From Cenococcum geophilum 1.58 (Eukaryota > Ascomycota > Dothideomycetes > Gloniales > Gloniaceae), in NCBI GenBank assembly GCA_001692895.1, contig KV748195.1, positions 1,674,001 through 1,738,000 of the forward strand: a stretch of DNA of 64,000 bases, written 5' to 3'. Each line of letters begins with the position of its first letter. The stretch's first letter is position 1. A program made the position numbers and the translations under genes. Positions 1-12,810 of the stretch are shown in pieces. A model generated the notes under the pieces. That model did no database searches and had not been told where the DNA came from. It saw only the letters and a list, made by a program, of their open reading frames with translations.

Positions 1-457
1 CTTTATTATTTTCTCTAAGAAGCTATAGTTATATAATTCTAAGGTTACTAGTTTTATAGAATAAGAATTAAATCTACTAAAGGTATAAATTGTAAGGCAG
101 TATTGCTAGGGTGTACGGTAGGGAGTAGGCAAGCCGAGCATAAGTCACATAGGGAGTCGATGGAAGAAGACGATATGGTAAAGAGTAGGCAATAGCCTCG
201 TACTGAGAGAGACGAACCGATGGGGGAGGAAGGAGGCTGCAAGCCCGAGGTGCTTATAAGGAGGTACCAAGCCTAGCCTTCGGCTAGGCCTTGGCTACCC
301 CTTAGAGCTCCTAGGCGATGTAGCCAAGTAAGGGACCAAAAGTACCCTTATATAAATATAGTATATACCTAGTATATATATTGCTTACCTTTAATATATA
401 CTGCTTAATAACCTTATATACTATTTCTTTATCTACATCTATAGATAGTAGAGGTAT
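1..457. other. Left flank of gypsy B, no gene recognised
   Basis: This stretch is the pre-insertion flank of the gypsy B element. Bases 100-300 are mixed in composition, while 340-457 are AT-rich with short TATA-type runs. A 62-codon frame on the minus strand (54-242) has no recognisable feature and is judged chance. The only structured site is the hairpin at 267-294, listed separately. Confidence 0.5.
267..294. repeat. Short GC-rich hairpin
   Basis: GCCTAGCC (271-278) pairs perfectly with GGCTAGGC (282-289) across a 3-base loop. CCAA/TTGG extend the stem past a single bulged C at 290, giving about 12 paired bases. No poly-T tract or gene context supports a terminator, so the role is unknown. 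Confidence 0.6.
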
Positions 458-462
458 TGCTT

Positions 463-654
463 TGTCACGGGACGGGGTAGTAGCTATAAGACATATGTAT
501 TCGAGGAGTCTATAAGACGTTACGCGATCGATCGTAAGGGTCGAGGGCGTAAGGAGGTGATATACCTACGCGTAGCTGACATAAGCTATACGCGAGGTAT
601 ACGCGAGAGCACGGGGCTCTCCTATAGAGGCCCCTNCGGTNGGGTTCNGTNANA
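463..654 (-). repeat. 3' LTR of gypsy B
   Basis: This 192-bp repeat is the left copy of the LTR at 12811-13002, with a third copy at 56877-57069. It begins TGTCACGG and ends in a form of CCGTGACA partly masked by N bases. The ends are inverted repeats, as usual for LTRs. It is clearly richer in GC than the element interior. Confidence 0.95.
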
Positions 655-2021
655 NTANCCCCCCTNNTATAGAGGCGGAGCTCCGGCGACGCTGTGGTTA
701 CTATATATATATAGAAGGGACACTTAGGGTATAGAAAAGAAGAAAGGGGGGTATTGCTAAAGGCTTAAAACAACGTTATGTAATAAGGCTTGGCATCTAA
801 GAATCCGACTAATTAGATAACTTTAACCGCCGGTCGAAGTTCCTGGATATCTTAACGATATTCCAGTCACGTAATCGCACTTTGCCGCAATCTAACGGCA
901 ATCTAACGGCAATTTGCCCCTACGTGGCAATATATAACAGTTTAACTCTATAAGGGCTCCTATAGAGGATTAGGTATAAAATCTCTGCTTAGGCCCAGTT
1001 TCTATAGGTTCGCGTGGTAAAAGTCGCTAATTAGATCCTTTGCATTTTTAAAGTCTTCCTATAGTTGCCATTCTGGCTAATCTATGTTAAATCCTATATA
1101 TATAGCTCTATAGTAGAGCCGTTGTCCTCTGCCTTTACCAAAGTATTTAGAGTTAATAATTTATTTAATAGTCTACTCCTTGTAGTTCTTGTCTTCGTTC
1201 TCGTCTCGAATTAGTACTAGTAGGGGTTTAAGCTATATCTGCCCCAATAAGGGGTTAGGCTAGTGAAGGTATAGTAGCTATAGGTGAAATATAGGCTATA
1301 TCCCGCGGGTGGCTAGGGTAGGCGGGAGCTCTAGCTTATATACGGCTCCCCTATTAATAACTCGTTTAATTAAGTAGGGGCCAAGGTTCTTATAATTAAG
1401 TGACTTCATAGGCCTCTGCGTAGAGATATTGCGTATATCTAGCTATACCCAGTCGCCAACACGTATCTCTAGTGGTGGCGTTCTATAACGGTCGGCGAAG
1501 TAGGCCTACTTTACTTAAGCCCAGGCCATTTCTCCCTTATAGTAGTTAAGTAGATTTTTTATACGGTCTGTATACTGGTCGGCAAGTAGCATCTTAAGGC
1601 GTTTTCTATATGGCAGTTTCTTATTAATAGGTTCTGGTGGTTCTATACCAGATTAGGGGTAATATTTTTTGTTCGCGAAGAACGGGGTAAGTCCTATAGT
1701 AGTTAAGACGTAGTTATTCGCTGCGAATTCACCTAGTAGGAGGTAATTTACCTAGTTATCTTAACTATAGGCGACTACCTATTATAGGTACGCTTTTATA
1801 CTAGCATTAGCATTTTCCAGTTGCCTAGCAGTTTTATAGTAGAAGGATATAGATATCTTAATGGAGATGCCAAGGCGTTAGCAGATTCGTCTCCATATAT
1901 TAGAGCCGAACTATATGCCTTAGTTGGACGTAATTAAGTCAGGTAACCTATATAATTAGTAGATTTTATAAAGAAAGGTGTTAGTGACGTTGCTAATAGC
2001 TATACCTTTAGTTGGGACATA
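655..2021 (-). pseudogene. Gypsy B pol, 3' part: integrase core and chromodomain
   Basis: Read right to left, the frame continues the integrase cut at 8218. It starts with HYVPTKGIAISNVTN, reaches the second catalytic region as LPDLITSN (family LPDxIvSDRG, D to N), then the C-terminal integrase segment NKKLPYRKRLKMLLADQY and RVGDWV. Near 1000-1215 the translation PEWQL...FKNAKDLISDFYH preceded by a Y.a.Y.G.d pattern resembles a chromodomain, which in chromoviruses steers integration to marked chromatin. Stops are only TAA/TAG. The stretch 655-990 next to the LTR is the 3' untranslated part and shares a block (near 800-850) with gypsy A near 2450-2500, so the two families are related. Confidence 0.85.
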
Positions 2022-2026
2022 GTGGC

Positions 2027-2238
2027 TGTTACGGCTCAAATAAATGCCTTTGAACCAAAGCTTGAACGAATGCTGTATTACGAAGATACTAAGCTAAAGA
2101 GAAGGAAAAGGGGTCGCTAGGACCGATGTAAACAAATATATAGGGTAAGCCGCTAAGGCGCTAGCTTTAGGCGGGCTAATCGCAGGTCGGCAGAATATGG
2201 CAGAATTTTGGCAGGTAACGTGCGATAGCGCCGTTACA
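2027..2238 (-). repeat. 3' LTR of gypsy A
   Basis: This is the left LTR, 212 bp, matching 8006-8217 along its whole length. A related solo LTR lies at 21505-21697 in inverted orientation. Its right edge abuts the polypurine tract. Confidence 0.95.
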
Positions 2239-2254
2239 TCACCCCCCTCTTTGA
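2239..2254 (-). other. Polypurine tract of gypsy A
   Basis: On the minus strand the bases just before the 3' LTR are a purine run (AAAGAGGGGGGTGA). This is the expected primer site for plus-strand DNA synthesis in LTR retrotransposons, and it confirms the element's orientation. Confidence 0.8.
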
Positions 2255-2599
2255 AAGAAAGCCTGCCCTTAGGCTTAGTTAGAAAAAATAGGGTAGCACT
2301 AGGCTTATAAACGTAGGATTATAAAAATATAAGATGAGGAGATAAAGGGGATATAAGTCCGTCCTAACTAAGTATAAAGGGCGATTGTAGGCTAAGTAGA
2401 AGCACTAGGCTAAAAAGAGTAGCTACTAAAAGTCTTAGCATAGATCTAACTAATTAGATAACTTTAACCGGCGGTTAAAGTTCCTAGACATCTAAAATTT
2501 TACGGTACTAGCAGAAAATGGCAGAATATAGCAGAATTTAGCAGATAGCTGTATTAGGGCTTTAGGGCGTTTTTATTCCTATATTCTTCCGGTAACTTA

Positions 2600-5500
2600 T
2601 TATCTTTATTATACTAGTATTCCATCCATTTATTTAGGTACTTTAGGGGTCTAGGCGTATTAGGGTATTAGTTATAGAATTCTTTAAGCTTCTAGGGGCA
2701 GCCTATAAAGTTCTACGTAGGGTACTAGGTTAAGTCAGGATTGTAGCCCTTCTATTAGACATGGTATTTTAGCGCTCCCCGTACTATCTTATAGGCTAGT
2801 ATTTCGTTAACCTCCTATTTATTGTCACCGTTTACTTAAACTAGTAGGGGAGGCTTATTCTTTTATCTAGGTAATAGGTCGTTTATAGCTTTCCGTAACT
2901 TATCTAGCGAGAAGATAGGGTAAACCCTAATTAAGTCTAGGAGCTTTATCTTATATAAGTTGCCTATCTTCTTAAGAACCTTATACGGTCCTACTATCTA
3001 GTAGTCCAGCTTATAGCTAGGTCGTTTAGTCCTTTAATTTCTTGTTATAACCTAGACTATATCGCTAGGGGCAAAATCGGGCTCTTAACGGTGTTTATTC
3101 GCCTGCTATTCTATTAACCTTTAAGCTTTTTCTAGGTTCTCGCGGGCTACTATCTAGGCCTCCTCCAATTATTTAGTGTACTATTAGGCCTTAGTATAGG
3201 ATAGCTTCTCTTATATAGTCTAAGGTTCTTCTAGCCTTTTCTAGTTAAAGCTTATGCGGGGTAAGTATCCTATTTCTAGCTAAATTAGGGCAAACCCTAT
3301 AGAGTTATAGGGTAGGGTTACTTACGCGTAGTCTATTAAGGGTAGTAGTTTAGACCAGTTATCCTAGAAATAGTTAATAAAGGGCCTAAGCCTCTAGTCT
3401 AGGTACTGATTTATAATCTCTATCTAACCGTCTATCTAGGGGTAATAAGCTATAAAAAGCTTTAGCTTAATACCTAGGATTTAGGTAAACTTATTCTAGA
3501 AGGCCAATATAAACTATAGCCTATAATTAGATATAATAGTATCTAGTAGTCTGTAGATTTAGTAGACGTAATAAATATATAGCCGGGCTACCTCTTTAGC
3601 ATTGATGTTTTTGTAATATGGAATTAAAAACGGGCGTTTACTAAAGCGGTTAACTATAACTATAACTATATTATATCCGTTACGGTCCCTAGGTAGTTTA
3701 TAAAAGTCTATAAAGATATACTGCTAAGGGCGCTCTAGTATTAGGAGTGGCTTAAGTAGTCCTAGGGTCTTATCCCGTGGGATTATAGCTCTCTAGTAGT
3801 CTTCGCAGTTCCGTATATATCAATTGATATCCGCAACCATTCTTAGCTAATAATAGCGGCAGTTAATGATTTTATGGGTCTTGTTCTTGCCAGGGTATAC
3901 TATAGAGACTTAGCAATAAGCTTTGCGGATTAGTTTAATCCATAAATTGTTAATATTAGGGACTATAAGCCGCTCCTAATATAGGAGCAATCCTTCCTCC
4001 GTCTTAAAATTGGGGTCTCCTTTCGCGGCTTATTCGCGGAGGGCCCTTAAGGCATCAGCCGTGCGGTTTATAGTTAGGAGGCGGTTAATTAGCCCTATTA
4101 GCTTATCTAAGGACTCCTCTATTAGTACTAGCTCGTTTTACTAAAAGTCTAGCTCCTTAAGGATCCGCGGGTCGAGCTATTCTAGATAAAGGAAGGCGCG
4201 CGTCCGGTATTAGGTCTTTAGCTTATCCTAGGGTCCTACATCTTATTCTCTTCGGGTTAAGGCATTAGTCTTAGAGTTTTGCTTGCTAAAACAATATATA
4301 ATTATAAAGAAGAATTAGGAGAGTATTTCGGCCTACTAGGCTTATCGCCCTATAAGCTGCTTTATAGTTATAAAGTACTTTANGGCTTTATAATCTATAT
4401 ATATCTTAATCCAAAAGTTTGTACCTTTAAGCTCTACACACTATTAGAAGAGTAATTAAATAATAGCTAGCATTTCTTTATTGTGTACTTTATAGTTATA
4501 CTTAGCTAGGTTTATTATCTTTAAGAAGAAAGCCATAGGGTACCATTCGCCGTCTAGATATAACTGTAATAGGATTCCCGCTACGACCCCATTAGAGGCA
4601 TCTATTTTTAGCATTAATTTAAGGTCCAAGTTATAGTGATAAAGGATTAGGGAAGAGATAAGCTAATTCTTTACCTCTTTAAAGGCCTCTATATAGCTAT
4701 TATTAAAGATAAAAGGCATATCCTTCCTAGTTAGTTATACGAGAGGTTTTACCACAATTCTGTAGTTATAGATAAACCGGTAGTAGAAATTATAAAAACT
4801 AAGGAAGGACTAGATTCCTTTTACTATATAAAGGGGCTTCTAGTTACGGATTACCTCTACCTTCTTAGGGTTAACCTTAATTCCTTCTATAGTTACAATA
4901 AACCTAAGGTATTTTATACATTTTACCCCAAACTCGCATTTCTTAATATTAACTTATAAGCCCGCGTTCTATAGTCTCTCCAGGACCTTCTTAACATAAA
5001 CTTAATACTTAAGTTTGTCGTCTAAGTATATAAGAATGTCGTCTAGGTATGCCGTGTAGAATTCGTTAAGGTAATTAAAAAGAACGTCATTTATATACCT
5101 TTAGTACGTAGCCAGTCCGTTTATTAATTTAAAAGGAAGAACTTTATATTTATAGGAACTATAGCGGGTACGGAACATTATTAAATTTTTAGATATAGGG
5201 TTTATCCTAATTTGGTAGAAAGCTTGGCGGATATTAAGTTTAATAAAGATCTTTGCCTGGCTTAGACGTGTAAGGGTCTTATTAATTAAAGGAATAGGAT
5301 ACCGGTCCTTTTAAGTAATAGCGTTTAGCTTTTAATAGTCAATATAAAAATAAAGGCCTCTATTAGGCTTTTTTATAAATAGGATAGGGGAAGTAAAAGG
5401 GGCTTAACTTGGCTTAATAAACCCTTTATCCAGGTTATTAATCAAGTACTACTTTATTGCTTTTAGCTTATCCATTAATTAATAGTAGAGGGGGCTATAG

Positions 5501-6560
5501 CCTAGCGAGTTATTAGCCTCTAATTAAATTTTATAATTGTACGTCTAGTAAGGGGGTAACTTATCTAAGGCCGCCTTTAAGAATATATCCTTATAGCCTA
5601 TATAAATGGTAAAAAGGAGGCGTTTAACTAGTTCCTCGTCGGTTTCCTTATCTAGCCTTTCCTCTCTATTATTAATAATTCGGTTAATCTTATATAGGCT
5701 CGTTGTAAAGACCTTATTATCCTTCCGGTATATATTAAAGTAGAACGCTATAGCGCTAATTACAGCGATATCTACGGTAGGGGGGTTAACTAACAATAGG
5801 GGCGTATGTGACTTTAGGGACTTCTAGGGTACTAGCGTTATTATTACTCCTTTTAGCTCCTATTATATCTTTTAGAGGTTATCCCTTATATCCTATTAAT
5901 ATGTTCTTTTCCATAACAGTTAAATCTGTACAATTTAGACGTTATCTACATTATTATCTATCCCGCTTCTGTACGTAGAGTCCTCTTTAAACGTAGCGCT
6001 TTAAGAGAGTATCTTTATCGGTACGGAGTTCTTTCTAGCTTTGCGGCGGGCGTCCTCTTAAGTAAAGGCTAGGTCACGGGCCCAGACATCCTACTAGTAG
6101 GTAGAGTTAGCCCTTACAGCTAGTGTCTTGCGGTCGGTTCGGATCTCCCTAATAAAGAAGGGCAACCTTAGTCTATTCTCCGGCTAGACAAACCGTCTTT
6201 TTTATATATTTAACCAAATATTAAAATAGGACATCTATTTTCGTCTAAGGATTATATTATAGGACCTTAGGTCTAGGATGTAAAAGGGGATACCGTATTA
6301 GCGTTGTCCGTTAAGAGCGATATATAACTTTAAGACGTGGGTAATAGGCTAACCAGCTTCGCCGTTGTAGCCCTTTACCTAGATAGGCTTCTCTAGTTAA
6401 ATGGCTTCTGTATTTAGAAACTTAGTAACATTATTTATATAGGCAGTATTTATAAAGGCGAAGCTATTTGCTTTAGTGTTAATAAGGGCGGTTATATTAA
6501 CTCTATATCTATTTTAAAATACTATATATAGAACCGTGAAATGCTTTCCACCTATTAACT
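2600..6560 (-). pseudogene. Gypsy A pol: protease, RT, RNase H, integrase, chromodomain
   Basis: The domains are in the order expected for a chromovirus. The protease active site DTGA has become NTKA at 6469-6480 (context ALINTKANSFAFINTAY), by three G-to-A changes. A frame at 5545-5796 carries the pre-RT linker (YKDIFLKAALDKLPPY). The RT signature YLDDILIY is intact at 5038-5049. The integrase zinc region and core lie at about 3400-3960 (GKNKTHKIINCRYYWLRM, FIDFYKLP, VNRFSKRPF, then NYRL where SDRG is expected). At about 2630-2870 a clear chromodomain reads EVNEILAYKIVRGALKYHV then KGYNPDLT-YP. Stops are TAA/TAG at former Q and W codons. Confidence 0.93.
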
Positions 6561-6599
6561 AACTAAGATTAATCTCTTCAAGATCAATAGGGTACCCTA

Positions 6600-7775
6600 G
6601 GGGGAAGTCTTTCCCTAGGGTTTTTCTTTTCCCGACTTATCGGACGTTTCTCCTTCCTCTATCTCCTTAATATCGCCTATATCCTTTAGCTCCAGGTAAG
6701 ACGAGGCAAAGTAACCTTACTTATTGCAGTTGAAGTATATAGCTAAGGTAGGGTTAATTAGAGTATTACAGCGAATACTAGTTAATGGCGTAGTATATAG
6801 CTAGTCGGGCGAGGCTCGCCGGTATATAGTTGTAACCGCCTTTAGTATAAGAGCAGTTATAACTTATCTTCCTGCTCTAGCTCCTATAGGTATAGCTAGT
6901 AAGTTCCAATTATTACAGAGTTGCTTCTGCTAATTAGGGCGGGCGTTAATCTGCTTTAGTTCTAAGTCTAATAATAGGTAATAAGCTGCAAGTTTTTTAT
7001 GGGTTGATAGGTCATTTAAGGTTACAGCAATCTTTTCTTATAGCTAGATTGTTAGCTTATTATATAGGTCTAATTGGTAGTTCTTAAAGGGAACCTAGCC
7101 TTCTTCTATAAGGTATAGGAATTAAGTCTAGAATTCGGCAAAGGGTTAGTTTAGTTTTATTATTAGGTAATTATAGTTATAATAGGCATCCCGTACTTTG
7201 TTCGGGTTAACGTAAATAGCCGCTAGGTGCCGTATTATCTTATTAATAGATATAAATTAGATAGGGGAGTCGTCCTTAAACTTGGCTTAAAGGTGCTATT
7301 AGGCGTCCCTAGTGGTTTAACTAAAGAGGTAGAGCATTTTAGCTTCTTTAGAAAGGAAATAGTTATAGTTAACGCGAAGCTTTCCTTATACTTAAATCCT
7401 CTAATTCTTAAAGGTAGAATCTATCCCGTTAGACAGTAGTAGGGGGTTAGGGAGCTTAACGGACTTTAATTACTTTATTATTATATCCGTACTCCCTAGT
7501 ATATCACATTTAGTAGAGTAAATAGGTCGGCTAGGGCTTTAAAAAGGGGAAGCTGGGCTATTTTATAGGGCTGTAAGGCTTTCTAGGATCTCTTATAGGG
7601 TCTCTTATATATTTCTCGCTTTAAGACAATCGGCTTTTTAGCTGGCTGCGAGGGCGCAAATCTGCTCGCGTATGTCTACAACATCATTATTATCTTTAAT
7701 TTCTAATCCTAATTAGATCTCAGGTTCCTCTCGGGTAGAGGCAGCTCTCTTAGATGAGCTTACTTTAGGTACCAT
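6600..7775 (-). pseudogene. Gypsy A gag with zinc knuckle
   Basis: The likely start is the ATG at 7773-7775, giving MVPKVSSSKRAASTREEPE before the first RIP stop. Gag proteins package the element RNA into cytoplasmic particles. The C-terminal CCHC zinc knuckle is visible at 6696-6737 as YFNCNK-GYFASSY, with two Cys and the His changed to Tyr (G-to-A or C-to-T), so RNA binding would be lost. It lies directly upstream of pol on the same strand. The body between is interrupted by TAA/TAG. Confidence 0.85.
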
Positions 7776-8005
7776 CGTTAGCTTCCTAAGGTTCGTTGGT
7801 ATTATACGCTTTAGTTTTAATTCTAGGGGTACAGGTCCAGTCCTATCTAGCTTATAAGGTGGGATATTATCTAGGCCTTCCCAGGCAATGTAGAGTTGTT
7901 TTGGTGTCTAAGTATAGCGCGTTAATGCGTTATTGCAGACGAAGTTTCTTTAGGGTAGAATATTATTGAGGCCTTCCTAGGCAAGGTAGGGAGAGCTTAG
8001 TATAA

Positions 8006-8217
8006 TGTCACGGCTTAAACAAATGCCTCTAAACCGAAGCTTAAACGAATGCTATATTACAAAGATACTAAGCTAAAGAGAAGGAAAAGGGGTCGCTAGG
8101 ACCGATGTAAACAAATATATAGGGTGAGCCGCTAAGGCGCTAGCTTTAGGCGGGCCAATCGCAGGTCGGCAGAATATGGTAGAATTTTGGCAGGTAACGT
8201 AAGATAGCGCCGTTACA
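8006..8217 (-). repeat. 5' LTR of gypsy A
   Basis: This is the right LTR, 212 bp, which for a minus-strand element is the 5' LTR and would hold the promoter. It is followed on the right by the duplicated GTGGC (8218-8222) and then by gypsy B integrase. Confidence 0.95.
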
Positions 8218-8222
8218 GTGGC

Positions 8223-11050
8223 GCTCTTTTATAAGTCGGTATATTATTATAAGAATGTTCTTATAAGTACAGCCATGTCACTTATAGGGTGGTAGGTTAA
8301 CAACGAAATCTATGGCGATATCTGCCCATTATCGTATAGGTACTAGTAGAGGGTGCAGTAGTCCTTAGTACTTTGTATTAAAGGCCTTAGCGCGCTTATA
8401 ACTATAGCAGGCGCCTATAAAGCGTTTAACTAAGTCTATTATTTTAGGCCAGAAGTAGTATCGGCTAAAAAGCTTATAGGTTCCTCCTCTGCCTGGGTGG
8501 CCGCTTAATCAGAGGTTGTAGGCTATTTAGATTAGTTGCCGTTATAGATTTTCTAAATTAGGGATAAATAGACGGCCTCTATAATAGAGCCTATTTTCTT
8601 TTACTTCTAAGGCTGCTATATTAATCTAGCCTAAGCTTTAGAGTTTAGTTAGCAGCGTATAGGCGCTAGCAGTTTTTGCGGTAATAAGTTAATATAGTAA
8701 TAGGTTAATAGAGGTGTTATATGCCGTAGTAATAAGCTTATTAATTTTAGGAGGTAATTCTAGTTCTATAGTATAGAGCTAAGGTATAGTTAGCTCTATT
8801 ATAGGTAGCATACCTAGGGCCAAATTCCGTGCTTTTAGGATTGTTTATTATTAGAACTAGTTGTGGGGGTTATCTTTAGACTAAGGAAGGTCTTATAAGC
8901 GGCATATTAGGCTATTAGGCTTAGTACCTTATACTCTTAGCCTATATATGATTTTAAAGTTAAAACTAAAGAGGAACTCGTTCTAGTGTGCTTAGCATTA
9001 GTTTAGCTATTTTATAGTTATAAAGTACTTAAGGTTGCAATAATCCGTAAGGACTTTAGTTGGCTAGTTAGGTTCTGCTAAGGAGAGTTTTAATTAGAAT
9101 TCCTTAAATGCTTATATAATTGCGAGAAGTTCCTTATCGTAGATCTTATAGTTATATTCTTATAGTGTAAGCTTAAACGAATAGAATGCAACTAGGTAGA
9201 GAAGACCGTTATCACCTATTTAGGAGAGAACGCCTGCGTTAACGTAGTTTAAGGAGTTAGTCTTAAAATAGAGTTGTTATCCTAGTATAAAGTAAGCTAG
9301 AATAGGTGCTTTGGTAAAAGTATCTTTAAGGTCTTAAAACGCCTTCTTGCATTTAGGCATCTAGATAAAACATAAATATGTTTTTCTTCCTTTTATAAAA
9401 AGGCCCTTCATTCACATTATTGCTGTAAATGGTGCTATAATACCCGAGAAGTTGTATATAAATTTTTAATAAAAGTTGGCGAAACTAAGGAAAGCTTATA
9501 TATCTTTAATATAGTTAGGGGTTTGCTATTTAGTAATTATACGTACCTTCTTGGGGTCTATACGGACACCCTTAATAGTAATAATTAGTCTAAGGTATTT
9601 TACTTCTATAACTAAGAATTTATACTTCTTTAAATTAATATAAAGTCCTGCGTCCCTAAAGCGCTATAGGACCTTTTAAACATGCTTGGTATACTTAAAA
9701 GGGTCATTACTATAAATAAGTATATTGTCTAGGTACGTAGAGTAGAAGTCATTAAGGTAGTCCCATAAGGCGTTATTAATATAGCTTTAGAAGCTGCCTG
9801 GGCCGTTATATATACTAAAGGGCATAATAGTATATTTAAATTAGCCAAAGCGTAATGCGAATGCGGTTTTCTATTTATTACCTTCTTATATTCAAAGGCG
9901 GTTAAAGGCGGCGATAATATTAAGCTTAGTATAGATTTTAGCTTGGTTAAGCCGCTTAAGAGTCTTACGTATAAGCGGTATAGGGTATTAGTTCTTAATC
10001 GTAATAGCGTTAAATCCTCTATAGTTAACGCAAAATTAAATACCTCCTCCTAGCTTTTTAGTAAGGAGGATAGGGGCGGCTGCTAGGGATATACTGGGGC
10101 GAATAAACCCTTTGTTAAGGTGTTCGTTAATATACTTTTTAATAACTAGAAGTTCGTCTTTTAATATTAGGTAGGGTCTCTTATAGGGTGGCGTTTTTCC
10201 TTATTTAATATTAATGGTATAGTTATTAGGTCGATATAGGGGGAGTATATCTACGCTCTTTTATAAGCACACGTTAATAAAGTTATAGTACCTCTTAGGG
10301 AGGAGCTTACGGAGTTCCTTATTAGTAAGTCCTTTTTTAAGCTTTATAAACTTCTTAAAGTCTAAAGGTAAAAGTCCGTAGAGTTCTACGGGGGTATTAT
10401 TTTCTAAAAGGTTGATTATATCTATCCTATTACTATAGAGGACGTGGTCCTGTTCTTTATTAAGCTTATATAATTATAATTAGGAGGCTACAATAACGGT
10501 CTAGCCTTTCCTACGTGCTATGTAGTAGAAGGCCGCGGCACTTATATAGTAGTAGTTAGTTATAGGTAGAGTAATAAGGGGTTCCTTAGGTTAGTATCCT
10601 AGGGAGTAAATAGAGGCGGCTAGGCTATGTCCTAGGCAGGTCTCTCTATAGTATTTAGAGTTAAAGGTTACTTCTCTCTTTTTCCAGTTAATAGCAGGGT
10701 TGTGTTATTTAAGCTAGTTTATTTTAAGGATAATAGGGTAGTTAGTAAGTAGTGTAATATAGGCCTAGAGTTCTTCCTGGTGCCTATTTATATCTAGGTA
10801 GAGTTATACCATATAGGTAATCTTCTATATGGTATAACTACTATTAGCAAGTTATAGGGCGCGGGCTTTAGTAAGGGGTAAGGTAGGTAGGTTATAAGTA
10901 CGTATAAATTAGGTATTTACAAATTTATTAGTAGCTCCGCAATTAATTATAAAACGGCTTTTATATTGTTTTTTAGCAGTAGTTCCTATTACGGGTAAAA
11001 CTATCTATTTCCGTCTATTTATCTTTACTAAGTTATCTATTAAGCAGGCC
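8223..11050 (-). pseudogene. Gypsy B pol, 5' part: protease, RT, RNase H, integrase N-terminus
   Basis: The protease site appears as FIINCGATNKFVN at about 10930-10944 (family DxGAT, D to N). The RT signature reads YLDNILIY at about 9717-9735, with the second Asp lost. RNase H follows toward 8900. The integrase HHCC region reads SGHPGRGGTYKLFSRYYFWP and ACYSYKRAKAFNTKY near 8380-8540, then ADIAIDFVVNLPPYK near 8300. The frame stops abruptly at RLIKERH where gypsy A begins, and resumes at 2021. The copy at 53125 is similar across this interval. Confidence 0.92.
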
Positions 11051-11229
11051 AATATATAGATCCCCTTATTATTAGGGCGTCCTAACCTACGACTTAGGGC
11101 TAGGACTTGGCGTTTTCCGTTTCTATATCTAACTCTACCGCTATTACTATGTCTTTATCTTGTACGGTAGTGGCATATAGTAATATATTTGGTGTTCAAG
11201 GTACTAGGTTAGGTATTAGGCGGCGGCTG

Positions 11230-12760
11230 CTAAACCTAGCCATTAGGTAGTTTAGGCTATAGCTATAACAGCCTTTTTAACAACATCTATAGCAACGCTT
11301 TAGCTTCTAGAGTAGCTCGCGTTCTCCGTTTAGTAGCTTTTACGGGAAAGTTGGTATAAAAAGGTCAATATTAGGACCAGTAGTATTGCTTGGGGTAGTA
11401 GGTGTTGGTGGTTTAGTAGGTCCAGAGGGCTTTTATAGGGAGATCTTCGGGCGGGGGTTTATAGTAGCGATTTAATTTAGTTGTCATTTAATCTTCCGTA
11501 TAGCTGCTACTATATTATAAATATTATTATAGTTATAGCTAGCGGCTGCGTAACTAAGGCGATAAGTGACTTTTTTAAGGAGATCTTCCTAGTCTTTAGT
11601 ATCGTCTCGGGTAAGGGCTCTAGTGTATTCCTAGAATTTAATATAGAACTCGTCGAATAATTCAGTAGGGCTTATCTTTAAGGCACGTAGTTTAGCTTAG
11701 TTAGTGGCCAGTAGGTTATAGTCGCAGTATATTAGGTTAAGATTATTAAGGACTTCTTAGTAGGACTGCCACTTCTAGGGGCTATTGGTCTCCCATTAGG
11801 CGAAAAGTCTATTAAATAGTATACCCTTTATTCGCCCAATAATATAGCTAATCTTAGTATCTTTTATAGAAAAAAGGCAGGCGCTTTAAGTTAGTTTTTT
11901 ACGGATTTGCATCTTCTAGTAGCTGTATTCTCTACGGTCTCCCTAAAAAATTAGGGGATTAGGGTAACATATATTAGACCCTACAGTAGCAGCTTAGGTT
12001 TAGTTATTATAGCTTTCGTCGTTACTTTAGTAGGGGTTTCCGTTAGGTAAGGCTGCTTAGCGCTGACCCTTTATTAAGCGTTAAGTAGGTAAAGTTGCCG
12101 GGGGCGTAGAGACTTAAGTGGCGTTATATGCAGTAGAGAGGTGTCTGGCGTTATTATAAATGTACTCATTAAGCTAAGATTATAGGTATTTAATTATACC
12201 TTCTCTTTTAGTAACCGTAGCAATAAGTGCAATCTTAGCCTTCTTTAACTATTAGACGTCGCGTTTAGACACGCGGAGGTTATTTTTGGTTTCTTAACAC
12301 GTGTTATTGGCGAGCGCCTTACGAGCTTATAGGTCTTGGATGATATCGCGATCTTAGGCAGTACGTATCTCGGCTTATATAAGCTTTAGGTAATAGTTCT
12401 ATAAAAGGCGGTAGTATTTATCGGGTTCTCATGCTACCATTTTTGCGAACGTCTTAGCGTCTTATATTTTAATTTCAATAGGTAGTAGCCCTTCTACTTA
12501 CTTATCCGTAGTTATATAGTTAATAAAAGATAAGACATTATTGGTGTCCCTTTCCTTAGGGGTTAAGGCTAGGGCTAATAAATTGAATTCTCCTAGGATT
12601 AATTGGCGTTGTAGGTTAAGTATAGGTATTGGATTATTCTTTGGGTTTAATATAGTGGCTAGTAAGAAATATCGTCTTACTATTATGGGTTCCTTAGAAG
12701 TATAAAGTGAGGTAACTTATAGGCACGCTGCTTCTAGTAGCGCCTATAGTATTATAGAGA
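11230..12760 (-). pseudogene. Gypsy B gag
   Basis: A gag-like frame reads from about 12430 leftward: EPDKYYRLL-NYYLKLI, then QLKKAKIALIATVTKREG, then FDEFYIKF-EYTRALTRDD with the helical gag pattern. Near 11290-11330 a Cys-rich segment (CYRCC-KGCYSYS) resembles a zinc knuckle; the copy at about 55340 has Tyr at several of these positions. The N-terminal start codon is not secure because the leader (12700-12810) is also degraded. Its position between the 5' LTR and the protease fits gag. Confidence 0.75.
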
Positions 12761-12810
12761 CGTAGAATTGGTTATAGGCTGGGTGTTAGTAGTAAAAAGG
12801 CGCAACGTAA

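Larger units (their letters stand above)
2027..8217 (-). mobile_element. Ty3/gypsy chromodomain retrotransposon A, nested in B
   Basis: Two 212-bp LTRs (2027-2238 and 8006-8217) beginning TGTTACGGCT or TGTCACGGCT and ending GCGCCGTTACA bound a 6.19-kb element flanked by the duplication GTGGC (2022-2026 and 8218-8222). On the minus strand the order is gag, protease, RT, RNase H, integrase and chromodomain. The LTR pair differs at about 14 positions, all but one transitions. It sits inside the integrase of gypsy B and is therefore younger than B. RIP has destroyed both frames. Confidence 0.97.

Noticed and set aside
7227-7439. 70-codon plus-strand frame
   Set aside because: Antisense to gypsy A gag.
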